A stretch of DNA of 64,000 bases, from assembly GCF_018070575.1 (NCBI RefSeq), contig NZ_JAGPXN010000009.1, positions 186,001 through 250,000 on the forward strand, given 5' to 3'. The notes below the pieces were generated by a model that did not search any database, was not told the DNA's origin, and worked only from the letters and a program-made list of their open reading frames with translations. The position numbers and the translations under genes were made by a program. This DNA comes from Micromonospora sp. C31 (GTDB lineage: Bacteria; Actinomycetota; Actinomycetes; Mycobacteriales; Micromonosporaceae). Below, one piece after another: positions 50,852 to 58,395 of this stretch (positions are counted from its first letter, which is position 1; every line of letters starts with the position of its first letter).

Positions 50852-51331
50852 TCACCGGTCGTCGCGTACTGCCCGGGCGATGTCCTGCCGCAGCAGTGCT
50901 GCCTCCTCGTCGGGGCCGCACAGCAGCAACACCTTGAACGGGACGCCCTCGCCATCGGACCGGCCGAGCGGGTTGGCCCAGTGCCGGACGGCCCGAGAGA
51001 GGATCCGGAACAGGGTGTGCCGATCCTCGGCACTGCTCGCCAGCAACCGGGGCGCGTTCTCGACGACGACCAGGTACCCGTCAGCGGGCAACCAGTTCAG
51101 ATCGCGGAGGCAGTCGGACAGGGCCGCCCAGTTCCAGCCGAAGTAACTGGGGAAGAGCAGCGCGTCCGAGAATTCGCGCAGGGCATCGTCCGCATCTGTC
51201 ATCGTCGTCGCGTCAAGGCGGGCGACAACGAATCTGCCGGCGGCCGGCAGCACCGCCGCCAGCTCCACCAGGGCGCTGCGCGAGCAGACCGCGATCTGCT
51301 CAGCGGAGCGGTGCCACCAGTCGTCTGTCAT
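50852..51331 (-). CDS. Barstar-family ribonuclease inhibitor (orphan)
   Basis: A 159-residue barstar-like protein: 'FVVARLDATTMTDADDALRE', 'FSDALLFPSYFGWNWAALSD' (the barstar signature YFGxNWDAL), 'CLRDLNWLPADGYLVVVENA' and 'LFRILSRAVRHWANPLGRSD'. Barstar binds and blocks barnase-type secreted ribonucleases; larger relatives act as immunity proteins against polymorphic toxins. No ribonuclease toxin lies nearby, so it is an orphan immunity gene or has another partner. ATG 51331 is used; the longer frame to 51481 is antisense to a HAD remnant and unlikely. Confidence 0.88.
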   Translation of the reverse strand: MTDDWWHRSAEQIAVCSRSALVELAAVLPAAGRFVVARLDATTMTDADDALREFSDALLFPSYFGWNWAALSDCLRDLNWLPADGYLVVVENAPRLLASSAEDRHTLFRILSRAVRHWANPLGRSDGEGVPFKVLLLCGPDEEAALLRQDIARAVRDDR

Positions 51332-51419
51332 CCAGCCCCACCACGGTCGAGGTAGTCGGCGGGCACCCAGGCCCGTCCGGATCCGCCCCACGATACGGTG
51401 CGACCCGTGCCGCCCCGGC

Positions 51420-51488
51420 CTCGCCAACAGTCCGTTGATCTTCCTCGATGTGGACGGGACGCTCACCGCGGTGGCGAGCATCGCCTGA
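51420..51488 (+). pseudogene. Remnant of a HAD-superfamily hydrolase N-terminus
   Basis: Twenty-two codons reading LANSPLIFLDVDGTLTAVAS and two more before a TGA. 'FLDVDGTLT' is motif I (DxDGT) of HAD phosphatases and normally starts a protein of 200 or more residues. Here it is cut off at once by a stop, and no continuation is found in any frame before the gene at 51498. No start codon in frame lies close. It is best read as the relic of a deleted gene. Confidence 0.6.
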
Positions 51489-51497
51489 CCCGCGTCC

Positions 51498-51977
51498 CTA
51501 TCGCTGCGCTTCGAAGTGCTCCTTCATCGCGGGGTAGTAGTCGTCGAAGTTCGGCGCCGGCTGGCCATCGCGCGAGGCTGCCAACGCGTCCAGGTAGTAC
51601 TCCCAGCCCGGTCCGACCTCGCCGACGCCCTCCGTGCCGGTCAAGTGCTGCGTGAACCGGAGCTCGGTGACGCCCGCACTCTCGACCAGCACCAGGTCCA
51701 GATGCCAGCCGCCGTGCTCGTCCACCGCGGTCACCGCCAGCCGGTGCGGCGCTTCGCACGCGTCGATGGTCATGTCCATCCAGGGCCCGCCCTCCTCGTA
51801 CGCCATCTGGACCTTGATCGTGCGTCCCGGTGCGGCGTCGCCCTGCCACGGGCCGAACCAGCGTGCCGTGCGCGCCGGATCGGTGAGGCTGGCCCAGACG
51901 TCAGCCATCGGAGCGCGGAACGTGCGGGTCAGCACCAGGTCGTCGCCGATCAGTCGGCCGGTGGGTGTCGGGCTCAT
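51498..51977 (-). CDS. SRPBCC/AHSA1-domain protein (second copy)
   Basis: A 159-residue Bet v1/AHSA1-fold protein: 'DLVLTRTFRAPMADVWASLT', 'DPARTARWFGPWQGDAAPGR', 'EAPHRLAVTAVDEHGGWHLD', 'TELRFTQHLTGTEGVGEVGP', 'GWEYYLDALAASRDGQPAPN' and 'FDDYYPAMKEHFEAQR'. The final 'GWxxYLDxL...F..YYPAM' matches the ArsR-linked AHSA1 group. ATG 51977 overlaps the arsR stop. A separate ArsR/SRPBCC pair lies at 19699-20717; the two SRPBCC proteins are only distantly alike. Ligand unknown. Confidence 0.85.
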   Translation of the reverse strand: MSPTPTGRLIGDDLVLTRTFRAPMADVWASLTDPARTARWFGPWQGDAAPGRTIKVQMAYEEGGPWMDMTIDACEAPHRLAVTAVDEHGGWHLDLVLVESAGVTELRFTQHLTGTEGVGEVGPGWEYYLDALAASRDGQPAPNFDDYYPAMKEHFEAQR

Positions 51978-52336
51978 GCGGTCTCCTTCTGGGATGGGTG
52001 CCGCCCGGCGGCCGTCTGCCGATCGCGGCGGGCGCGGTGGACCTCGGTCTCCAGCGCATCGAGGCGATGCTGCCAGCCGGACGGGCGCGTCAGTCGTCCC
52101 AGCCACCCGGCCAGCTCGTCGAGCGGCGCGGCGACCAGGGTGTAGAGACGCCTGCGTCCGTCGGCCGTGCCGCGTACCAGGCCGGCCTCGCGTAACACGC
52201 GCAGGTGACGGCTGACGGCCGGCCGGCTGATCACGAACCGGTCGGCGATCTGGCCGGCCGAGAGCGCTTCGTCGCGCAGCATCAGCAGGATCTCCCGCCG
52301 AACCGGATCGGCGATCGCGCCCGCCACCTCGTCCAC
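51974..52336 (-). CDS. ArsR-family regulator (SRPBCC-linked, second copy)
   Basis: A 120-residue winged helix: 'VAGAIADPVRREILLMLRDE', 'ALSAGQIADRFVISRPAVSR', 'HLRVLREAGLVRGTADGRRR', 'LYTLVAAPLDELAGWLGRL'. No metal-binding Cys pair. GTG 52336 starts right next to a strong palindromic operator. It is co-transcribed with the AHSA1-type gene and probably represses both. Confidence 0.88.
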   Translation of the reverse strand: MDEVAGAIADPVRREILLMLRDEALSAGQIADRFVISRPAVSRHLRVLREAGLVRGTADGRRRLYTLVAAPLDELAGWLGRLTRPSGWQHRLDALETEVHRARRDRQTAAGRHPSQKETA

Positions 52337-52344
52337 GCTGGAAG

Positions 52345-52362
52345 CGTAACCAGATGGTTACG
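52345..52362. promoter_or_regulatory. ArsR operator palindrome
   Basis: CGTAACC-AGAT-GGTTACG: perfect 7-bp arms around four bases, in an AT-richer patch directly before arsR (start 52336) and near the divergent prcB-like gene (52399). TAACCA..TGGTTA sites are typical for the SRPBCC-linked ArsR group. Confidence 0.8.
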
Positions 52363-52398
52363 TTTTTGGCAACGTCGCGGTGCCGGTAGGGTCGGCGG

Positions 52399-52833
52399 GT
52401 GAGCAGATCCTCCGGACGCGCCGCGAACTTCCGCACCCTGTACCACGGGCAGGCCACAGTTGGCGCCGTGACGGGTTACGGACTGTTCCTGATTCGCAGA
52501 TCAGGCTCATGGGCGCGGCACTGGTCGTCGATCAATGCGGGAAGGCGGCCCGTCCCGCCACCACCGCTGGTGGATCTCGCACACGAGACAGTCATCATGC
52601 TCTCGGTAGGGACCCGCCCCGTGCTGGGCTACGACGTCACGATCGAGGACGTGACCGTGCGGGAGACGACCCTGGTCGTGACCGGCGTCGAGAGGCGCCC
52701 CGTGGGCGGCGTGGCACTGGACACGGCATGTTCACCGGTGCACGTGGTGGCGGCGCGATTCGGACCCCAGACCTTTGCGGACATGCTGCTGAACCTGCGC
52801 ATCAAGCCTGCTGAAACCGCCGGGTCCAGCTGA
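52399..52833 (+). CDS. PrcB-like (protease complex subunit) domain protein
   Basis: A 144-residue protein: 'GYGLFLIRRSGSWARHWSSI' with 'NAGRRPVPPPPLVDLAHETV', then 'IMLSVGTRPVLGYDVTIEDV' and 'TTLVVTGVERRPVGGVALDT', 'SPVHVVAARFG'. This follows the PrcB C-terminal domain pattern (WxxxW..I...PP.P.vDF....v.v..G.rPtgGY.v.I). In the treponemal dentilisin complex PrcB is an accessory protease subunit; here there is no signal peptide and no protease, so the role is unknown. GTG 52399 is close to the ArsR operator, which may therefore act on this gene as well. It shares one base with the next start. Confidence 0.65.
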   Translation: MSRSSGRAANFRTLYHGQATVGAVTGYGLFLIRRSGSWARHWSSINAGRRPVPPPPLVDLAHETVIMLSVGTRPVLGYDVTIEDVTVRETTLVVTGVERRPVGGVALDTACSPVHVVAARFGPQTFADMLLNLRIKPAETAGSS

Positions 52834-53318
52834 TGCGCATCCGCGAGCTCCAGGAGCCGGACTGGGCCCAGGTGTGGCCGATCGTCCACGAGGTCGTCCG
52901 GGCACGGGAGACCTTCCCCTACGACCCGGAGCTGACCGCCGAGCAGGCGTACGACATGTGGGTGGAGGCCGCGCCCGGCCGCACGGTGGTCGCGGTCGAC
53001 GGCGACGCGGTGCTGGGCACCGCGAAGATGGGCACCAACCGCCCCGGGCCGGGCTCGCACGTCGCCACCGCGAGCTTCATGGTGGCCCGCGCGGCGCGCG
53101 GACGCGGCGTGGGCACCGCGCTGTGCCGGCACGCCGTCGACTGGGCCCGCGAGCGGGGGTACGCCGGGATGCAGTTCAACGCCGTGGTGGCGAGCAACGC
53201 CACCGCCGTGGAGCTGTACCGGCGCGAGGGGTTCGCCGTGGTGGGCACCGTGCCCGGCGCGTTCCGCCATCCCACCCTCGGCCGGGTGGGCCTGCACGTC
53301 ATGTACCGGGAGTTCTGA
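52833..53318 (+). CDS. GNAT acetyltransferase
   Basis: A 161-residue GNAT protein: 'MRIRELQEPDWAQVWPIVHE', 'VVAVDGDAVLGTAKMGTNRP', 'SFMVARAARGRGVGTALCRH' (acetyl-CoA loop RGRGVG), 'NAVVASNATAVELYRREGFA'. It resembles phosphinothricin/toxin-type or small-molecule N-acetyltransferases. ATG 52833 shares its A with the TGA of the PrcB-like gene (TGATG), so they are coupled. Substrate unknown. Confidence 0.88.
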   Translation: MRIRELQEPDWAQVWPIVHEVVRARETFPYDPELTAEQAYDMWVEAAPGRTVVAVDGDAVLGTAKMGTNRPGPGSHVATASFMVARAARGRGVGTALCRHAVDWARERGYAGMQFNAVVASNATAVELYRREGFAVVGTVPGAFRHPTLGRVGLHVMYREF

Positions 53319-53351
53319 CCGACGCGACCGACGCGCGGCGGTGTCGGTCAG
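53315..53351. terminator. Bidirectional terminator
   Basis: CTGACCGAC (53315-53323) and GTCGGTCAG (53343-53351) form a perfect 9-bp stem that contains the stop codons of the GNAT gene and of the convergent siderophore-interacting gene. Confidence 0.75.
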
Positions 53352-54193
53352 GCGGCGGCCTTGACGGTGGCCTCGGCGCGCAGGTCCTCCTCCGAGGCGC
53401 CCCGGCGCCAGTAGCCGGAGAAGGTGACGTGGCGGCGGTCCAGACCGCGCTCGCCGACGAGGTGGCGGCGCACCGAGCGCACCATCGACGACTCGCCGGC
53501 GATCCAGGCGTACGGGGTGGCGCTCGGCAGCCGGGTGGCGCGCACCGCGTCCGCCAGCAGGGTGCTGCCGGGGGCGGTGCCGCCCCGCACGATCCAGCGC
53601 ACCTCGGCCCGCGCCCCGGTGGGCAGCTCCTGGATGTCGGCCGCGTCGGGGACCTCGATCCAGGCCCGCACCGGGGTGCCGGGCGGCAGCCAGGCCAGGA
53701 TCCCGGCGGCGGCCGGCAGCCCGGTCTCGTCGGCCACCAGCAGGACCGAGTCGGTGCCGACCGGCGGTCGGAAGCAGACGCTGCGGTTGTCGTGCACGGC
53801 GGGGCCGAGCAGCACCACCCGGTCGCCTGGCAGGGCGTGCCGCGCCCAGCGGGAGGCGGGGCCGGTGTCGCCGTGGCTGACGAAGTCGATGTCGACCTCG
53901 GCCGACTCGGGGCGCTGCTCCCGGATGGTGTAGGACCGCATCACCGCGCGCACGTCGGGGTCCATCGCCCGGTAGGCGCCGAACCAGTCCTCCCCCGCCT
54001 CGACGGGGAGCACCGGCTCGGGCTGGCCGGGGTGCGGCAGGAACAGCGAGACGCTCTGGTCCCGGCCGCCGCCGGCGAAGGCGGTCAGCTCCGGCCCGCC
54101 GAAGGTGACCCGGACCAGGGAGGCGCCGACGCGGCGGGCGCCGACGACCCGCGCGGCGAAGAGGCGGTACTGCACGGCGACGGCGGTGGTCAC
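53348..54193 (-). CDS. Siderophore-interacting protein (ferric-siderophore reductase)
   Basis: A 281-residue flavin reductase of the ViuB/SIP family. FAD-binding barrel: 'LFAARVVGARRVGASLVRVT', 'VMRSYTIREQRPESAEVDID', 'FVSHGDTGPASRWARHALPG' (the RSYTxR and HGxxGPAxxWA motifs that bind FAD). NAD(P)-binding part: 'VLLVADETGLPAAAGILAWL', 'AYAWIAGESSMVRSVRRHLV', 'FSGYWRRGASEEDLR'. It reduces Fe(III)-siderophore inside the cell to release iron. GTG 54193 overlaps the binding-protein stop, so the two share the iron-regulated promoter. Confidence 0.93.
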   Translation of the reverse strand: MTTAVAVQYRLFAARVVGARRVGASLVRVTFGGPELTAFAGGGRDQSVSLFLPHPGQPEPVLPVEAGEDWFGAYRAMDPDVRAVMRSYTIREQRPESAEVDIDFVSHGDTGPASRWARHALPGDRVVLLGPAVHDNRSVCFRPPVGTDSVLLVADETGLPAAAGILAWLPPGTPVRAWIEVPDAADIQELPTGARAEVRWIVRGGTAPGSTLLADAVRATRLPSATPYAWIAGESSMVRSVRRHLVGERGLDRRHVTFSGYWRRGASEEDLRAEATVKAAA

Positions 54194-55227
54194 GACGTCA
54201 CCTTCTTCGCGCCCTTGATGGCGCTGGCCAGGTTCTCCAGCAGCGGCGCGGCGCCGGCGTACGAGAAGCGGGGCACCGCGTCCCAGGCGGCGACCTGGTT
54301 GGCCTCGACCGCCGGCAACTGCTGCCAGGTCGGCTTGGCGGCCAGGTCCTTGGGCTGAAGGGCGGTGCTGCGGTTGTCGAGCAGGAGCAGGTCGGCCGGG
54401 AACTTGCCCGCGTTCTCCCAGCTCAACGCCTCGAAGTAGTCGCCGGCCTCCAGTTTGGTGGGGACGACGATGTCGACGCCCAGCTCGGCGAAGTACATCA
54501 GGTCGGTGCTGACCTTGGGGTTGGAGGCGTAGAACAGGTCGGGGCTGCCGGAGCAGGCGAGCACCTTGATGCCCGGGTTCGCCTTGACCGCCTGGCGGAC
54601 CGACTCGGCGGCGGCCTCGAAGCGGGCCTTGGCGTCGGTGACCTTCCTGGCGGACAGGTCGGCGCCGAGGGACTCGGCGAGCTGCGCGTACCGCTCGATC
54701 GGCTTGGTCATCGGCACCCGGGCGGTGGTGACGGTGACGGTGGGGGCGAGCGGGAGGATCTTGCTCTTGCTCTCGTCCGGCACGTACCAGAAGGCGCCCG
54801 GGTCGTACATGTGGGTGACGAGCAGCTCGGGCCGCAGGGCGGCGTACTTCTCCAGGTTGAACTCGCCCCAGACGTTGCCGAGGATCTCCACGGACTCGAC
54901 GTCGAGGTCGCCCGCCTGCGGGTCCTTGCTGCCGTCGGGGCGCTTCGTCTCGCCGAACACCCCGACGATCTGCTTGTCGAGCCCGAAGTCGACCAGCGCG
55001 GCGGCGACCCCCGTGAAGGCGACGACCCGCGTCGGCCGGGCGGGGGCGCTCACCTTCTCGTTGCGGTCGTCGGTGAACGACCACGGCCCGTCGGAGCCCC
55101 TGGCGGCGGGGGTGGCGGAGTCGTCATCCCCACCGCAGCCGGCGAGCAGCGCTGCCAGGGTGGCGGCGCCACCGGCGGCGAGCAGGCCCCGGCGGGAGAG
55201 GCGGCGGGCGGACACGGGATGCGGCAT
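54190..55227 (-). CDS. Ferric-siderophore-binding lipoprotein
   Basis: A 345-residue substrate-binding protein of the FecB/FepB class. The signal has both a twin-arginine-like 'RRLSRRGLLAAGG' and a lipobox 'ALLAGC', with Cys at 31. The mature part: 'WSFTDDRNEKVSAPARPTRV', 'VVAFTGVAAALVDFGLDKQI', 'YAALRPELLVTHMYDPGAFW', 'FAELGVDIVVPTKLEAGDYF', 'WENAGKFPADLLLLDNRST'. ATG 55227 is 49 bases from the iron box. It captures the siderophore for the FecCD-type permease encoded divergently. Confidence 0.93.
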   Translation of the reverse strand: MPHPVSARRLSRRGLLAAGGAATLAALLAGCGGDDDSATPAARGSDGPWSFTDDRNEKVSAPARPTRVVAFTGVAAALVDFGLDKQIVGVFGETKRPDGSKDPQAGDLDVESVEILGNVWGEFNLEKYAALRPELLVTHMYDPGAFWYVPDESKSKILPLAPTVTVTTARVPMTKPIERYAQLAESLGADLSARKVTDAKARFEAAAESVRQAVKANPGIKVLACSGSPDLFYASNPKVSTDLMYFAELGVDIVVPTKLEAGDYFEALSWENAGKFPADLLLLDNRSTALQPKDLAAKPTWQQLPAVEANQVAAWDAVPRFSYAGAAPLLENLASAIKGAKKVTS

Positions 55228-55275
55228 GGCGGCGTCTTTCGATCGGGGTCGGGCGAATGACCATGGACAGCGGGG

Positions 55276-55294
55276 TTAGGTTAACCTAACCTAA
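55276..55294. promoter_or_regulatory. IdeR/DmdR-type iron box
   Basis: TTAGGTTAACCTAACCTAA is a 19-bp near-perfect match to the actinobacterial iron-repressor consensus (TTAGGTTAGSCTAACCTAA). It lies between the divergent binding-protein/SIP unit and the permease/ATPase operon and should make both iron-repressed. Confidence 0.95.
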
Positions 55295-55342
55295 ACGGCT
55301 GTCAAGTCCCGTACGGAAATCCGCACCTCATCGGAGCCCACA

Positions 55343-56395
55343 CTGTCCGCCACCCTCTCCCCCCGCGTCGGAGCCCCGCCGGCGCCGCCGACCGTACGCC
55401 GGCCCGGCCGGGCCGCGCTCCGGTCCGCCGGGCTCGCGGCGTCGGTGCTGCTGCTCGCGGCCGTCGCCGTGCTCAGCATCGCCGTGGGCGCCAAGCCGCT
55501 CCCCCTCACCGACGTGTGGCAGGGGCTGCTGCACCACGACGCCGCCGAGTACGCGGTCGTGCACCGCATGCGGCTGCCGCGTACGCTGCTCGGCCTGCTC
55601 GCCGGGGCGGCGCTCGGCGTCGCCGGGGCGGTGATGCAGGCGCTGACCCGCAACCCGCTCGCCGATCCCGGCCTGCTCGGCATCAACGCCGGCGCCTCGG
55701 CGGCGGTGGCCACCGGGGCGCTGCTGTTCGGCATCGGCGGCGTCGGCGGACAGGTGTGGTTCGCGCTGCTCGGCGCGGCGGCCGTGACCGCCGCCGTGTA
55801 CGCCGTCGGCGGCGGGCGCGGGGCGACCCCCGCCCGGCTGGCCCTGGCCGGCGCGGCGCTCAACGCCACCCTCTACTCGTACGTGAGCGCGGTCATGCTG
55901 GTGGACACGGCCTCGCTGGAGCGGCTGCGGTTCTGGACGGTCGGCTCGCTGGCCAGCGCCGAGCCGTCGACCGTACGCACCGTCGCACCGTTCATGGCGG
56001 TGGGCCTGCTGGTCGCCCTGGCCGTCGCGCGCCCCCTCAACGCCCTCGCGCTCGGCGACGACGCGGCGCGCGCACTCGGCGCCCGTCCCGCCCTGGTCCG
56101 GGGCGCGGTCATCGTCGCGATCACGCTGCTCTGCGGCGCCGCCACCGCCGCCTGCGGGCCGATCGTCTTCGTCGGGCTGCTGGTGCCGCACCTGGTGCGC
56201 GCGCTCACCGGGCCGGACCTGCGCTGGCTGCTGCCGTACTGCGCGGTGCTGGCGCCCGTGCTGCTGCTCGGCGCCGACGTGCTGGGCCGGGTGCTGAGCC
56301 GTCCGGGCGAGCTCCAGGTCGGGCTGGTCACCGCCGTGGCGGGCGGGCCGCTCTTCCTCTGGCTGGTGCTGCGCGGGCGGGTGGCCCACCCGTGA
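55343..56395 (+). CDS. Iron-siderophore permease, FecCD family (first subunit)
   Basis: A FecCD permease with nine to ten helices: 'VLLLAAVAVLSIAVGAKPLP', 'MRLPRTLLGLLAGAALGVAG' (the conserved LRLPR motif), 'AVMQALTRNPLADPGLLGIN', 'GASAAVATGALLFGIGG', 'TAACGPIVFVGLLVPHLVRA'. The first ATG/GTG in frame, GTG 55445, would cut into helix 1 and remove the normal N-terminal tail. The frame is open upstream without any ATG, GTG or TTG, but a CTG at 55343 has GGAG seven bases before it and gives a 350-residue protein of normal size. I therefore set the start there. The stop overlaps the next permease gene. Confidence 0.85.
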   Translation: MSATLSPRVGAPPAPPTVRRPGRAALRSAGLAASVLLLAAVAVLSIAVGAKPLPLTDVWQGLLHHDAAEYAVVHRMRLPRTLLGLLAGAALGVAGAVMQALTRNPLADPGLLGINAGASAAVATGALLFGIGGVGGQVWFALLGAAAVTAAVYAVGGGRGATPARLALAGAALNATLYSYVSAVMLVDTASLERLRFWTVGSLASAEPSTVRTVAPFMAVGLLVALAVARPLNALALGDDAARALGARPALVRGAVIVAITLLCGAATAACGPIVFVGLLVPHLVRALTGPDLRWLLPYCAVLAPVLLLGADVLGRVLSRPGELQVGLVTAVAGGPLFLWLVLRGRVAHP

Positions 56396-57420
56396 TCACC
56401 CTACGTGCTCGCGGCGGCCTCTCCCTGCGGCTGCGTCCCCGCGCCATCGCCGTCGGCGTCACCTGCGTGCTGCTGGCCCTGGCGCTGAGCGTGCTCGCCA
56501 TCGGCAGCGGCGACTACCCGATGAGTTCGGCCGACGTGCTGCGTACCCTCACCGGCCAGGGCACCCCGGCCGAGGAGTTCATCGTCACCGAGCTGCGGCT
56601 GCCCCGGGTGGTCACCGCGCTCTGCGTCGGCGCCGCGCTGGCGTTGGCCGGCGCCGTCTTCCAGTCGCTGGTACGCAACCCGCTGGGCAGCCCCGACATG
56701 CTCGGCTTCACCCAGGGCGCGGCGACCGGCGCGCTCGTCGTCGTGGTGCTCGGCGGCAGCAGCCTGGCGCTGGCCTCCTCGGCGGTGGTCGGCGGGCTGG
56801 TCACCGGCGCGCTGGTCTACGGGCTGTCCTGGCGTCGCGGCGTGCACGGCTACCGGCTGATCCTGGTCGGCATCGGCACCATGGCGATCCTCACCGGGGT
56901 CAACGGCTGGCTGCTCACCCGGGCCCCGCTGATGGACGCCGCCCGCGCCGTGCTCTGGCTCACCGGCAGTCTCGACGGGCGCGGCTGGTCGAACGCGCTG
57001 CCGCTGCTGATCGCGCTGGCGGTGCTGGTGCCGCTCATGCTGGCCGGCTACGGGCCGGCGATGCGGCTGGTCGAGATGGGCGACGACACCGCCGCCGCCC
57101 TCGGCGTACGCGTGGAGCGGATGCGCCTGGTCGTACTCGCGGCGGCGGTGCTGCTGGTCTCCCTCGCGGCGGCCGCCGCGGGGCCGGTGAACTTCGTGGC
57201 CCTCACCGCGCCGCACCTGGCGCGGCGGCTGACCCGGGCCCCGGGGCCGAACCTGCTGCCCTCGGCGGCCGTCGGGGCGGTCCTCCTGGTCGGCGCCGAC
57301 CAGCTCGCCCTGCGGGCCTTCCCCGGGCACCAGCTGCCGGTCGGCGTGGTGACCGGCGTGCTCGGCGGCGCCTACCTGGTCTGGCTGCTGGCCACCGAAC
57401 GCCGGGCCGGCCGGCTGTGA
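56392..57420 (+). CDS. Iron-siderophore permease, FecCD family (second subunit)
   Basis: A 342-residue FecCD permease: 'AIAVGVTCVLLALALSVLAI', 'ELRLPRVVTALCVGAALALA', 'GAVFQSLVRNPLGSPDMLGF', 'YRLILVGIGTMAILTGVNGW', 'GDDTAAALGVRVERMRLVVL', 'AGPVNFVALTAPHLARRLTR'. It pairs with the first subunit as a heterodimer. GTG 56392 overlaps the upstream stop (GTGA). Normal length and intact. Confidence 0.93.
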   Translation: MITLRARGGLSLRLRPRAIAVGVTCVLLALALSVLAIGSGDYPMSSADVLRTLTGQGTPAEEFIVTELRLPRVVTALCVGAALALAGAVFQSLVRNPLGSPDMLGFTQGAATGALVVVVLGGSSLALASSAVVGGLVTGALVYGLSWRRGVHGYRLILVGIGTMAILTGVNGWLLTRAPLMDAARAVLWLTGSLDGRGWSNALPLLIALAVLVPLMLAGYGPAMRLVEMGDDTAAALGVRVERMRLVVLAAAVLLVSLAAAAAGPVNFVALTAPHLARRLTRAPGPNLLPSAAVGAVLLVGADQLALRAFPGHQLPVGVVTGVLGGAYLVWLLATERRAGRL

Positions 57421-57467
57421 CCGGGCCCGGCCGTCCGGCCACCCACGACGAGAACGGAGCACCGAGC

Positions 57468-58295
57468 ATGCAGTCCCGGCTGAGCGGCACCGCGATGACC
57501 CTCGCCTACGAGCGGCGGACCATTGCGCAGGATCTGAGCGTCGCCGTGCCCGACCGGTCGTTCACGGTCATCATCGGTCCCAACGCCTGCGGCAAGTCGA
57601 CCCTGCTGCGGGCCCTGTCCCGGCTGCTGAAGCCGGCCGCCGGGGTGGTGCTGCTCGACGGCGAGGACATCCACCGGCTGCCGGCGCGGGGCGTCGCGCG
57701 CACCCTCGGCCTGCTGCCGCAGACGTCCGTCGCGCCGGACGGCATCGGCGTCGCCGAACTCGTCGCCCGCGGCCGATACCCGCACCAGGGGCTGCTGCGA
57801 CAGTGGTCGCGCGAGGACGAGCGGGTGGTCGTCCAGTCGATGGCCGCCACGGGCGTCGCCGACCTGGCCGACCGGCCCGTCGACGAGCTCTCCGGCGGGC
57901 AGCGGCAGCGGGTGTGGATCGCGATGGCGCTGGCCCAGCAGACCCCCCTGCTGCTGCTCGACGAGCCGACCACCTACCTGGACATCGCCCACCAGATCGA
58001 GGTCCTCGACCTCTGCGCCCGGCTGCACGAGGAGCAGGGCCGCACGCTGGTGGCGGTGCTGCACGACCTCAACCACGCCGCCCGCTACGCGACGCACCTC
58101 ATCGCGATGCGCGAGGGGCGGGTGGTCGCCGCCGGCACGCCCCGCGAGGTGGTCACCGCCGAGCTGGTCGGGGAGGTCTTCGGCCTGCCCTGCCGCGTGA
58201 TCGACGACCCGGAGTCCGGCACCCCCCTGGTGATCCCCGCCGCCCGCCGCCGGGCCGCCGCGAGCGCCCCGACCGTCGCCGTCGCCGGCGGATGA
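57468..58295 (+). CDS. Iron-siderophore ABC ATPase (FecE/FepC type)
   Basis: A 275-residue ATPase: Walker A 'GPNACGKST', Q-loop 'LGLLPQTSVAPDGIGVAELV' with 'ARGRYPHQGLLRQWS', signature 'LSGGQRQRVWIAMALAQ', Walker B 'LLLLDEPTTYLD', H-loop 'LVAVLHDLNHAARYATH'. The GRYPH and LSGGQRQRxWIAMxLAQ spellings are specific for siderophore/cobalamin ATPases. ATG 57468 with GGAG eight bases upstream is preferred; a GTG at 57417 overlapping the permease stop is an alternative adding 17 residues. Confidence 0.93.
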   Translation: MQSRLSGTAMTLAYERRTIAQDLSVAVPDRSFTVIIGPNACGKSTLLRALSRLLKPAAGVVLLDGEDIHRLPARGVARTLGLLPQTSVAPDGIGVAELVARGRYPHQGLLRQWSREDERVVVQSMAATGVADLADRPVDELSGGQRQRVWIAMALAQQTPLLLLDEPTTYLDIAHQIEVLDLCARLHEEQGRTLVAVLHDLNHAARYATHLIAMREGRVVAAGTPREVVTAELVGEVFGLPCRVIDDPESGTPLVIPAARRRAAASAPTVAVAGG

Positions 58296-58395
58296 CGGGC
58301 GGGCACGCCGTCGGCCGGAGTCGCCGCCCGGCCGGCGCCGCGCCGGGAGCCGACCTCCTCGCGCATCGACCGGAATCACCGTACGGTGGCACACG

